The notes under the pieces are model-generated. The model saw nothing but the letters and a program-made list of their open reading frames with translations, had not been told where the DNA came from and did no database searches. Shown piece after piece: positions 23,421 through 29,991 of a DNA stretch of 29,991 bases. Made by a program: the position numbers and the translations under genes. Origin of the DNA: Merdivivens faecigallinarum (GTDB lineage Bacteria > Bacteroidota > Bacteroidia > Bacteroidales > UBA932); contig JADILY010000102.1 in assembly GCA_017695055.1 (NCBI GenBank), forward strand, positions 1-29,991, given 5' to 3'. Position 1 is the first letter of the stretch, and each line of letters starts with the position of its first letter.

Positions 23421-25292
23421 ATGAAAACGATTAACAACGGCAAGTCATATTTTTACAATATCATTTTCTGCATGATTGCCTGTGCCTTTTCCCTGGCAGG
23501 CTGTGTCAAAGAGATTGACAGGACTGAAGACGGCCAGACCTTTTATTTCAAAATCGAAGAAGACCTTCGCGAATTCGATTTCATGAAAACGAAAGGCGTA
23601 CTTTCCGACATATTCTGCATCGATGAAAACGGGATAGGGAATGTGGCCGTATATGCATACGACCTCGGCAGCGGGATGTACCATACATCATGTTACATTG
23701 AGAACTATACGGGAACAGAGCCGTGCAAGCTCGAACTGAGGAGGAACTCCCAATATAAAATATTCGCAATCGTGAACATGGGAAAACCGGATACGGTGCC
23801 TGCCTATATGACGGACATGGAAAATTATGTCCACAGCATCGACACATGGAAAGAAACGGTGGACAGATACGGTTTCCTTCCCATGTCGGGAAATACCACG
23901 ATAGACACGGAAGCAGGCAAAAGCTTTACCATTTTCGTAAAACGCCTTGTGGCGGAAATCAACATGAATTATACAGCCGCCGAAGGGCTGGGCGTGATAC
24001 CCGATTCCGTCAAGATTATAAACGCTCCGCTGGAGATTTCCCCTTTTACAGACAACAGGCCGGGTTCCTACGGCGAAGGTGACAGGGGGACGGAAAGCGA
24101 CATAGAAATATTCGCCGACGGAGGAAGCATAAGGATGTTCATGCTCGAAAACATGAATTACGGGACAGGCGCTCCTGTGACACCCACCGTCCAGGATGCC
24201 GGAATCCCCGGCCCGGACAATCTGTCATACATCGAATTTTACGGACGCATCACAAACAGCACCGGAATTATAAGCGGGAACATAAAATACAGGATTCTCC
24301 TCGATTTCGACATAGAACGCAATAAAAAATACAACATCAATTTTTCCGTCACTCCGGAAGGCATCTACGAAGATTCATGGAGGGTCACCGTCAGCGATGC
24401 CGTCTTTGAAATGGGCAGCGACATATACATGGTAGAAAACAGCGAAATGACTTACGGAATACCGGCACAGGAATATACCGGGGTCACGTATGCAAGCGGA
24501 GATGAAAGCATTGTAAGGTACGCCGGCGGGAAACTGTATTCCGGGAAACCGGGAAAGACCACACTGACGGCAATATCGGAAAATCCGGATGCCTATGGAA
24601 TGATAAACGTCACGGTATTGAGTACCGAAGAAGACGATGTGACTGTCTCGGACTGCGAGGTATTGCTCGGTATTGAATGCGATGTCCCGTTTAAGGCAGA
24701 CAACGGAAAACGGCTTACGGTATCCGGCTCAGCCTGGAGTCTCGACATGGATATTTCTGAAGACAACGACGGGGATGTCAGGGTTGCCGAAAACAATCTT
24801 GTCAGACTGGAATACGACCCTGCCGGAACGGATGACAAAAAGATAACCGTGCTCGTCAAGGACTTGAAGCTCGGGGTTGACGAAACTTACAAGGGAATCA
24901 TCGAGACAATCACGGGCAGGAAAGAAGAATTCGACATCACGGCCACCATACCGGAACTGAACATAATGTGCCGCACGAACCAGTTGACCGTAAACGGAAG
25001 GAGCGAGAAACTCTACCTGTATCTTTCGCATGACGGGAAAATGCTGAAACGAGCAGATTTCGATTCCGACATATACAACAGATTTTACCAGAACATAGCA
25101 CACGTCAGCGATTTCGAGACGACACGGCATATAAAGGTGGAACAGACCTTCGATCAGTATATCTTCGATGTCTACGGCATCGCGACAGACGGTTCAGGCA
25201 GTTATACGGGGACACTGAGATTCAGATTAAAAGGGGGCTTGGGCTCCAATGCCAAAGGCTCTGCCGAATATATGATGATTGTAAATCCGTAG
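23421..25292 (+). CDS. DUF4906-like fimbrial/adhesin lipoprotein
   Basis: A 623-residue surface lipoprotein. The signal ends in FSLAGC (lipidated C28). The N-terminal 200 residues follow the fimbrillin-like plan, with VAVYAYDLGSGMYH, YKIFAIVNMGK and FTIFVKRLVAEINMNY. The segment SYIEFYGRITNSTG, followed by YRILLDFDIERNKKYNINF, matches the DUF4906 type. Residues about 340-400 read as a bacterial Ig-like (BIG2) unit (SIVRYAGGKLYSGKPGKTT). The last 220 residues are beta-rich and unassigned. Family members are predicted tip or adhesion components of fimbriae. The ATG at 23421 is the only sensible start. Confidence 0.78.
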   Translation: MKTINNGKSYFYNIIFCMIACAFSLAGCVKEIDRTEDGQTFYFKIEEDLREFDFMKTKGVLSDIFCIDENGIGNVAVYAYDLGSGMYHTSCYIENYTGTEPCKLELRRNSQYKIFAIVNMGKPDTVPAYMTDMENYVHSIDTWKETVDRYGFLPMSGNTTIDTEAGKSFTIFVKRLVAEINMNYTAAEGLGVIPDSVKIINAPLEISPFTDNRPGSYGEGDRGTESDIEIFADGGSIRMFMLENMNYGTGAPVTPTVQDAGIPGPDNLSYIEFYGRITNSTGIISGNIKYRILLDFDIERNKKYNINFSVTPEGIYEDSWRVTVSDAVFEMGSDIYMVENSEMTYGIPAQEYTGVTYASGDESIVRYAGGKLYSGKPGKTTLTAISENPDAYGMINVTVLSTEEDDVTVSDCEVLLGIECDVPFKADNGKRLTVSGSAWSLDMDISEDNDGDVRVAENNLVRLEYDPAGTDDKKITVLVKDLKLGVDETYKGIIETITGRKEEFDITATIPELNIMCRTNQLTVNGRSEKLYLYLSHDGKMLKRADFDSDIYNRFYQNIAHVSDFETTRHIKVEQTFDQYIFDVYGIATDGSGSYTGTLRFRLKGGLGSNAKGSAEYMMIVNP

Positions 25293-25318
25293 CCATAAGA
25301 CTTAAGACATGAAACCGA

Positions 25319-25413
25319 CTACACCTGCATTGCGGGCGACTTCTCCAACTCCAGCAGATACGATTCAGAGCATATCCCTAAAACCGACAGATGCGGCCGC
25401 AATGCAGGTGTAG
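25319..25413. repeat. 17-bp perfect inverted repeat with 61-base spacer
   Basis: CTACACCTGCATTGCGG at 25319-25335 has an exact reverse complement at 25397-25413. The stretch AAACCGAC occurs as a direct repeat inside the same unit (25312-25319 and 25381-25388). The right arm overlaps a ten-base palindrome, TGCGGCCGCA. It lies between convergent genes and could act as a long-loop bidirectional terminator or a recombination site. Confidence 0.7.
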
Positions 25414-25455
25414 TAATCCTATTCGCGTAAAAACGTAATCCTATTCGTGTAAAAG
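25413..25455. repeat. Two-unit 22-bp-period tandem repeat
   Basis: GTAATCCTATTCGCGTAAAA (from 25413) and GTAATCCTATTCGTGTAAAA (from 25435) differ by one base. They abut the right arm of the 17-bp inverted repeat and end about 20 bases before the 3' end of the outer-membrane protein gene. No coding role is visible. Confidence 0.75.
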
Positions 25456-25475
25456 ACCAGCGGTCATAAGCCGTG

Positions 25476-26150
25476 TCAGAAGACGTATGCGACACCTACC
25501 TGGAGACGGTTACGGTTCAGTTTGACCGCTCCGGCCAAATCAGGGTCCAGATCACCGATGGCCGACACGCGGTTGACCAGACCGAAATCATACCTTGCCT
25601 TGACACGTATGTGTTTGAACAAATCCACGGAGAGCCCGACTCCGAGCATGAAATCGAAACGGCCGTACGGATTCTCGACACCCAATGATTCGCCGGCTTC
25701 GCCCAGACCGATTTCATTCCATATATCATAAAGGTCCATGGAACCCGCTCCCGGCTGCCTGAGTTCCGAAGCCAGGCCTATATTGAAGCTCGGAGTAAGC
25801 GAAACCCCTATTCCGAAAAGGCTGCCGAGACGGAAATAGTAATTGATATCAATCGGAATATTCAGATAATGTTCCTGGAATTTAATATCGGATTCTTTGT
25901 CGACGGTCCCGTCGGTAAACTCGTATTGGACTCCGGGAGCTATACCGAGCCCTTTCCAAATCCGGACATTGTAGTCGACACCTACATAAAAGCCATTGAG
26001 GGCATCACTCGGCTCCTTACCGCCCTCTCCGTCGCGCAATGAAAATTTTGCATAATCATAACCTGCACCCACCGACAACTGTGCATGCGCCGCCGTAGCC
26101 GAAAACATCAGAACGCCTACAGCCGATAAAAACAAGATAATCTTCTTCAT
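25476..26150 (-). CDS. Outer-membrane beta-barrel protein
   Basis: A 224-residue protein with a Sec signal peptide (MKKIILFLSAVGVL ... AHAQ, cleavage after residue 23). It has about eight amphipathic strands with alternating aromatic residues, such as LSVGAGYDYAKFSL, NGFYVGVDYNVRI and LNIPIDINYYFRL. It ends in the outer-membrane signature LQVGVAYVF with a terminal Phe. The layout fits the PorT-like / OMP_b-brl_2 families common in Bacteroidota. The frame stays open to 26456, but only the ATG at 26150 gives a signal peptide. Ligand or partner unknown. It is convergent with the fimbrial locus. Confidence 0.88.
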   Translation of the reverse strand: MKKIILFLSAVGVLMFSATAAHAQLSVGAGYDYAKFSLRDGEGGKEPSDALNGFYVGVDYNVRIWKGLGIAPGVQYEFTDGTVDKESDIKFQEHYLNIPIDINYYFRLGSLFGIGVSLTPSFNIGLASELRQPGAGSMDLYDIWNEIGLGEAGESLGVENPYGRFDFMLGVGLSVDLFKHIRVKARYDFGLVNRVSAIGDLDPDLAGAVKLNRNRLQVGVAYVF

Positions 26151-26264
26151 AACAAAAACGGTTTTACTGAAATAAAAATCAATTGAACACAGGAAATAGA
26201 TGCATGATGGACGGAAAGTGCTGCAAACGGATGCAAAAAATTTATACAATAGGGAAATTTTTTG

Positions 26265-26272
26265 TATATTTG
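26265..26272 (+). promoter_or_regulatory. Predicted -7 box of the ATP synthase operon
   Basis: TATATTTG matches TAnnTTTG exactly, 25 bases before the atpD ATG. TTTA at 26241-26244 is a weak -33 candidate at a 20-base spacing. The block AGGGAAATTTT directly upstream is the same as in the surE promoter. Confidence 0.6.
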
Positions 26273-26297
26273 CAACTTTAATAAAATTTCTTTCTAC

Positions 26298-27815
26298 ATG
26301 CAGGAAATAGGATATATTTCTCAAATCATCGGCCCTGTGATTGACGTATGCTTCCACAGGAAAGAAGATGACACCATGCCGTTGCCAGGCATTCATGAAG
26401 CCATGTCGATTACGCGGCAGAACGGAACAAAACTGATAATCGAAGTACAGCAGCATATCGGAGAAAACACGGTACGCGCCATTGCAATGGATTCAACCGA
26501 CGGGTTGAAACGCAATATGGAAGTGGTCACACTCGGCAAATCCATCTCCATGCCTGTAGGAGCACAGATAAGAGGAAGGGTGATGAATGTCGTCGGCGAA
26601 ACGATAGACGGACTTTCCGGACTCGACGACAAGGGAGCACTGCCCATCCACAGGGAACCGCCTAAATTCGAAGACCTGAAGACCTCCGAAGAGATCCTCT
26701 TCACCGGAATCAAGGTAATCGACCTTCTCGAGCCATATCTCAAGGGAGGAAAAATCGGACTGTTCGGCGGTGCCGGCGTAGGAAAAACAGTGCTGATCAA
26801 GGAACTTATCAACAATATAGCAAAAAGGCACAACGGATTTTCCGTATTTGCAGGTGTCGGCGAAAGGACGAGGGAAGGAAACGACCTGCTGAGGGAAATG
26901 ATCGAATCAGGGGTAATCAAATACGGGGACGAATTCCTGAAGAGCATGGAGGAAGGCCACTGGGATCTTTCCAAAGTCGATTATAATGAATTGCCGAAAT
27001 CGCAGGTTGCCATGGTATTCGGCCAGATGAACGAGCCGCCTGGAGCCCGTTCTTCGGTAGCCCTTTCAGGGCTTACGCTCGCCGAGTCCTTCAGGGACAG
27101 CAAAAACGACGACGGCCCTAAGGACATACTTTTCTTCATAGACAACATCTTCCGTTTCACCCAGGCCGGCTCGGAGGTTTCCGCCCTTCTCGGACGTATG
27201 CCGTCGGCCGTCGGATATCAGCCGACACTTGCCACCGAAATGGGACAGATGCAGGAAAGGATTACTTCAACAAAGGACGGTTCCATCACGTCAGTTCAGG
27301 CGGTATACGTACCTGCCGACGACCTTACGGACCCGGCCCCTGCCACGACCTTCACCCATCTGGATGCAACGACTGTGCTCAGCAGGAAGATTACCGAGCT
27401 CGGCATCTATCCTGCCGTCGACCCTCTCGAATCCACTTCGAGGATACTCGACCCTAACATTGTCGGACAGGAACACTACGATACGGCGCAAAGGGTAAAA
27501 CAGATTCTCCAGAAAAACAAGGAACTTCAGGACATCATATCAATCCTCGGAATGGACGAACTTTCCGAAGAAGACAAGATTACGGTAAACAGGGCCCGCC
27601 GCGTACAGAGGTTCCTCTCCCAGCCTTTCGCCGTAGCGGAACAATTCACCGGCGTACCGGGAGTCATGGTATCCATAGAAGATACAATCAAGGGATTCAA
27701 TATGATACTCGACGGAGAAGTGGACTATCTCCCTGAACAGGCATTCCTGAACGTAGGAACGATAGAAGATGCCATAAAGAAAGGCGAAGGCATACTTGCG
27801 GCCGTTAAGAAATAA
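26298..27815 (+). CDS. atpD: F1 ATP synthase beta subunit
   Basis: Catalytic subunit of F1. The P-loop GGAGVGKT is at residues 157-164, the catalytic glutamate lies in GVGERTREGNDL, and Walker B is DILFFIDNIFRFTQ. The GYQPTLATEMG and DELSEEDK segments are also standard. The ATG at 26298 gives MQEIGYISQIIGPV, the family N-terminus, and 505 residues. The frame is open 36 bases further upstream, but that would run into the predicted transcript start. It is the first gene of an operon in the Bacteroidota order beta, epsilon, a, c, b. Confidence 0.98.
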   Translation: MQEIGYISQIIGPVIDVCFHRKEDDTMPLPGIHEAMSITRQNGTKLIIEVQQHIGENTVRAIAMDSTDGLKRNMEVVTLGKSISMPVGAQIRGRVMNVVGETIDGLSGLDDKGALPIHREPPKFEDLKTSEEILFTGIKVIDLLEPYLKGGKIGLFGGAGVGKTVLIKELINNIAKRHNGFSVFAGVGERTREGNDLLREMIESGVIKYGDEFLKSMEEGHWDLSKVDYNELPKSQVAMVFGQMNEPPGARSSVALSGLTLAESFRDSKNDDGPKDILFFIDNIFRFTQAGSEVSALLGRMPSAVGYQPTLATEMGQMQERITSTKDGSITSVQAVYVPADDLTDPAPATTFTHLDATTVLSRKITELGIYPAVDPLESTSRILDPNIVGQEHYDTAQRVKQILQKNKELQDIISILGMDELSEEDKITVNRARRVQRFLSQPFAVAEQFTGVPGVMVSIEDTIKGFNMILDGEVDYLPEQAFLNVGTIEDAIKKGEGILAAVKK

Positions 27816-27835
27816 TCCTCCAAATCGAAGGTTCA

Positions 27836-28093
27836 ATGGGCACCAAAAACATAATCCTCAATTTGTCATCGCCTGAAAAGGCTCTGTCCGGCGTAGAAGT
27901 GCAAAGGGTCACGTTACCGGGAGAAAACGGACGGTTCACCGTCCTTTACGGACACGCGCCCATCATTTCAACCCTTGCCGAAGGAGACATCCTTTATACG
28001 GCGGCCGACGGGAAGGAAACGGTACAGCACATCAAATCGGGTTTCGTAGAGGTCCGCGACAACATTGTTTCGGTAAGTGCGGAGATACGGTAA
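27836..28093 (+). CDS. atpC: F1 ATP synthase epsilon subunit, short form
   Basis: An 85-residue epsilon subunit containing only the N-terminal beta sandwich. Landmarks are LSSPEKALSGVEVQRVTLPG, GRFTVLYGHAPIISTL and GFVEVRDNIVSVSAE. The C-terminal helical hairpin, which in the usual 130-140-residue form can insert into F1 and block ATP hydrolysis, is absent. The stop follows directly after the last strand, with no sign of a frameshifted remainder in the 17 bases before atpB. Short epsilon subunits are known in this phylum. Confidence 0.93.
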   Translation: MGTKNIILNLSSPEKALSGVEVQRVTLPGENGRFTVLYGHAPIISTLAEGDILYTAADGKETVQHIKSGFVEVRDNIVSVSAEIR

Positions 28094-28110
28094 TCGCGGG
28101 AAAACACAGA

Positions 28111-29250
28111 ATGAAGATGAAGCAGGGCTTAAAAAACATATTATTGTCGGCGGCAGCAGCCATAACGGTTTTCGTAATGGCCCAGACACCGGCCTTTGCC
28201 GCAACCGATACGACCGCAACGGCGGATATGGCCGCGACCGATACCGCAGCAACGCAGGAAGCCGGAAGCGGGGAAGTCGATGTCCAGGGAATCATTTTCG
28301 GACATATCAACGATTCGTATGAATGGCATATCACCGATATCGGCGACAAGTCCATAGCCATCTACCTTCCTGTAATCGTCCACAGCAAGACAAGCGGCTG
28401 GCACTGCTTCCTTTCATCAAAAATAGCCCACGGACACGAATACGAAGGGTTTTACATTTCGACATCCGAAAAATACGACGGCAAGATAGTGGAAAGAGGG
28501 CCGGACGGTGAAGAAATACGGCCTTTCGACATATCCATAACCAAAAACGTACTGTCGTTAATCATAAGCAGCGCATTATTGGTAACCCTGATACTGTGCT
28601 GCGCAAGATGGTACAAAAAGCATGATGTGCTCAAAGAGGCTCCGAAAGGCGTGGCCGCCCTTCTGGAACCGGTCATCGAAATGATAAACGACGATGTAAT
28701 CAAGGATGCCGTCGGACCTAATTACGCGAGATATTCTCCTTACCTTCTTACGGCATTTTTCTTCATCCTCATAAACAACCTGCTGGGAATCATACCGATT
28801 TTCCCGGGAGGGGCCAATCTCACCGGAAACATTGCCGTGACTTTCGTGCTTGCCCTCTGCACCTTCCTTGCCGTCAACCTGACGACAAACGGACACTACT
28901 GGAGGGAGATATTCTGGCCGGAAGCGCCGATGTGGATAAAACCGATACTGATTCCGATAGAGATGTTCGGAATGTTTACCAAACCGCTCTCGCTGATGAT
29001 TAGGCTTTTCGCCAACATCATGGCCGGACACGCCCTGATACTATGCATAGTATCCATGATATTCATTACCATAAAGATGGGTGCAATCATCGGAGGCTCA
29101 ATGACGGTGGTGTCCGTAGGCTTCGGGATTTTCATGGATTGCTTCGAAATACTTGTAGCCTTCATACAGGCATACGTATTCACCATACTTTCGGCAGTAT
29201 TCATCGGTCTTGCACAGGAAAGGCCGCACGCCGAGGGACACAAAAACTGA
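28111..29250 (+). CDS. atpB: F0 ATP synthase a subunit with signal peptide and periplasmic extension
   Basis: Membrane a subunit that forms the ion half-channels. The essential arginine is R298 in KPLSLMIRLFANIMAGH. The protein is 379 residues, against about 230-290 for most bacteria. The extra part is N-terminal: a signal peptide (cleavage likely after AFA, residue 30), a Thr/Ala-rich linker (31-52), and a soluble segment to about residue 150 (with EWHITDIGDKSIAIYLP and HGHEYEGFYIST). The signal peptide helps place the N-terminus outside. Long a subunits occur in Bacteroidota; the role of the extension is unknown. Confidence 0.95.
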   Translation: MKMKQGLKNILLSAAAAITVFVMAQTPAFAATDTTATADMAATDTAATQEAGSGEVDVQGIIFGHINDSYEWHITDIGDKSIAIYLPVIVHSKTSGWHCFLSSKIAHGHEYEGFYISTSEKYDGKIVERGPDGEEIRPFDISITKNVLSLIISSALLVTLILCCARWYKKHDVLKEAPKGVAALLEPVIEMINDDVIKDAVGPNYARYSPYLLTAFFFILINNLLGIIPIFPGGANLTGNIAVTFVLALCTFLAVNLTTNGHYWREIFWPEAPMWIKPILIPIEMFGMFTKPLSLMIRLFANIMAGHALILCIVSMIFITIKMGAIIGGSMTVVSVGFGIFMDCFEILVAFIQAYVFTILSAVFIGLAQERPHAEGHKN

Positions 29251-29289
29251 CGATATTATTAATGTAAAACGATTTAAAATACTAAGGTT

Positions 29290-29541
29290 ATGTTACTTAC
29301 AACATTATTGGCGGCAAGTGCCGCATTGGGAAAACTCGGAGCCGCAATAGGCGCCGGAATCGCTGTAATCGGTGCTGCAATCGGAATCGGTAAAATCGGT
29401 GCTTCGGCCATGGAATCCATAGCACGCCAGCCGGAAGCGGCAAGCAACATCCGTTCGAGCATGATTCTCGTTTCCGCCCTTATAGAAGGTGTGGCCCTGT
29501 TCGCCGTCATCGTCTGCATGTTGGTACTCTTCATAAACTAA
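29290..29541 (+). CDS. atpE: F0 ATP synthase c subunit
   Basis: An 83-residue hairpin of two membrane helices that forms the rotor ring. Helix 1 is glycine-rich (GAAIGAGIAVIGAAIGIGKIG), the loop is ARQPEA, and helix 2 carries the ion-binding carboxylate E66 in SALIEGVALF. The residues that bind sodium in Ilyobacter-type rings are missing: isoleucine (I33) replaces the glutamine of helix 1, and Gly-Val follows E66 instead of Ser-Thr. It therefore reads as a proton-type c subunit. It lies 39 bases after atpB and 4 before atpF. Confidence 0.96.
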   Translation: MLLTTLLAASAALGKLGAAIGAGIAVIGAAIGIGKIGASAMESIARQPEAASNIRSSMILVSALIEGVALFAVIVCMLVLFIN

Positions 29542-29545
29542 GACA

Positions 29546-29991
29546 ATGTCTCTGCTTATACCGGACAGCGGACTTCTATTCTGGATGCTTCTGATTTTCG
29601 CGGTAGTATTCGCCATACTCGCGAAATTCGGTTTCCCTGTCATTACCAAAATGATAGCAAAGCGCCGGGACCACATAGACAACTCGCTGCGCCTTGCCGA
29701 GGAAGCCGAAGTCAAGCTCGGACAGATAAAGCAGGAACATGCACGGATATTGGCGCAGGCGCGCGAAGAGCAGAACAGGATACTGAAGGAAGCCGCACAG
29801 GAAAGGGACAACATCATCCGTATGGCCCAAACGCAGGCACAGGATGAAGCCCGCAAAATACTTGACGAGGCCAAGACGAGGATAGATGCGGAAAAGGAAA
29901 GCGCACTCAGGGAAATACGGAGCCAGGTAGCCCTGCTCTCGGTTCAGATTGCCGGGAAAGTCATCCGTAAGAACCTTGAATCCGACCAGGC
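29546..29991 (+). CDS. atpF: F0 ATP synthase b subunit, truncated by window end
   Basis: The first 148 codons of the peripheral-stalk b subunit. The N-terminal membrane helix is LLFWMLLIFAVVFAILAKFGF. It is followed by a long charged coiled coil (IAKRRDHIDNSLRLAEEAEV and onward) and the start of the delta-contact region (VAGLL-like: VALLSVQIAGKVI). The gene is cut by the right edge of the window. It begins 4 bases after atpE. In Bacteroidota the operon would continue with delta, alpha and gamma. Confidence 0.95.
   Translation, partial: MSLLIPDSGLLFWMLLIFAVVFAILAKFGFPVITKMIAKRRDHIDNSLRLAEEAEVKLGQIKQEHARILAQAREEQNRILKEAAQERDNIIRMAQTQAQDEARKILDEAKTRIDAEKESALREIRSQVALLSVQIAGKVIRKNLESDQ

Noticed and set aside
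25336..25396. Invertible promoter within the 17-bp inverted repeat
   Set aside because: I found no TAnnTTTG box on either strand of the spacer, and both flanking genes converge on it, so promoter inversion is not supported, although inversion itself is not excluded.
25309..25413. 34-codon frame (MKPTTPALRATS...) after the DUF4906-like gene
   Set aside because: It coincides with the inverted repeat and has low-complexity content. Its start context resembles that of the DUF4906-like gene, so a remnant of a lost gene is possible, but nothing supports a protein.
1..29991. tRNA, rRNA, SRP RNA, CRISPR array, transposase or phage genes
   Set aside because: I looked for conserved T-loop strings, regular spaced repeats and transposase-like motifs and saw none. 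A covariance-model scan (tRNAscan-SE, Rfam) would be decisive.

Overview
The window looks like a chromosomal segment from a member of the Bacteroidales (Bacteroidota), probably a gut-type anaerobe. The evidence is the TAnnTTTG-type -7 promoter boxes, poor Shine-Dalgarno sequences, a FimA-type fimbrial lipoprotein beside a DUF4906-like protein, families largely confined to this phylum (DUF4301, DUF3667, a lamin-tail/OadG fusion), a sodium-pumping methylmalonyl-CoA decarboxylase operon, and an ATP synthase operon that begins with beta and epsilon. I cannot name a genus. No rRNA, tRNA, CRISPR array, insertion sequence or prophage gene is visible, and no gene-free stretch exceeds about 185 bases.

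Layout. 111-2101 (+): surE and lpxB overlap by ATGA; lpxB overlaps a convergent lipoprotein gene by 14 bases. 2088-8300 (-): a DUF349-repeat protein, yidC, a yggS-type PLP-binding protein and a DUF3667 membrane protein are packed with gaps of 1-6 bases, followed after a promoter-sized gap by an unknown lipoprotein. 8383-9069 (+): trmD, convergent with the next cluster. 9076-14827 (-): recF, a DUF721/DciA-like gene, pdxB, a DUF4301 gene, a small lipoprotein and ffh look like one long operon. 14928-16352 (+): a membrane-anchored TPR protein and a YebC-family regulator, closed by a clear intrinsic terminator. 16526-21062 (+): mce, mmdA, an OadG-type gamma subunit with a periplasmic lamin-tail domain, the biotin carrier and mmdB, i.e. 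the last steps of succinate-to-propionate fermentation coupled to sodium export. 21195-21833 (-): a DUF47/PhoU-like protein without a neighbouring phosphate transporter. 21946-25292 (+): a fimbrial surface locus made of a small exported protein of unknown type, a FimA-type lipoprotein and a large DUF4906-like lipoprotein. 25476-26150 (-): an outer-membrane beta-barrel protein. 26298 to the right edge (+): atpD, atpC, atpB, atpE and a truncated atpF.

Energy genes. The decarboxylase should export sodium, while the ATP synthase c subunit lacks the sodium ligands and reads as proton-type, so the two devices appear to use different ions. The epsilon subunit lacks the inhibitory helical domain and the a subunit carries a signal peptide plus an extra periplasmic domain.

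The points most worth following are: (i) the DUF4301 protein carries, in order, the motifs of a UDP-sugar pyrophosphorylase-like nucleotidyltransferase; (ii) two spaced perfect inverted repeats (14 and 17 bp) bracket the fimbrial genes; (iii) short degenerate tandem duplications recur at or just after stop codons; (iv) the lamin-tail/OadG fusion; and (v) an extended promoter block shared by surE and atpD.
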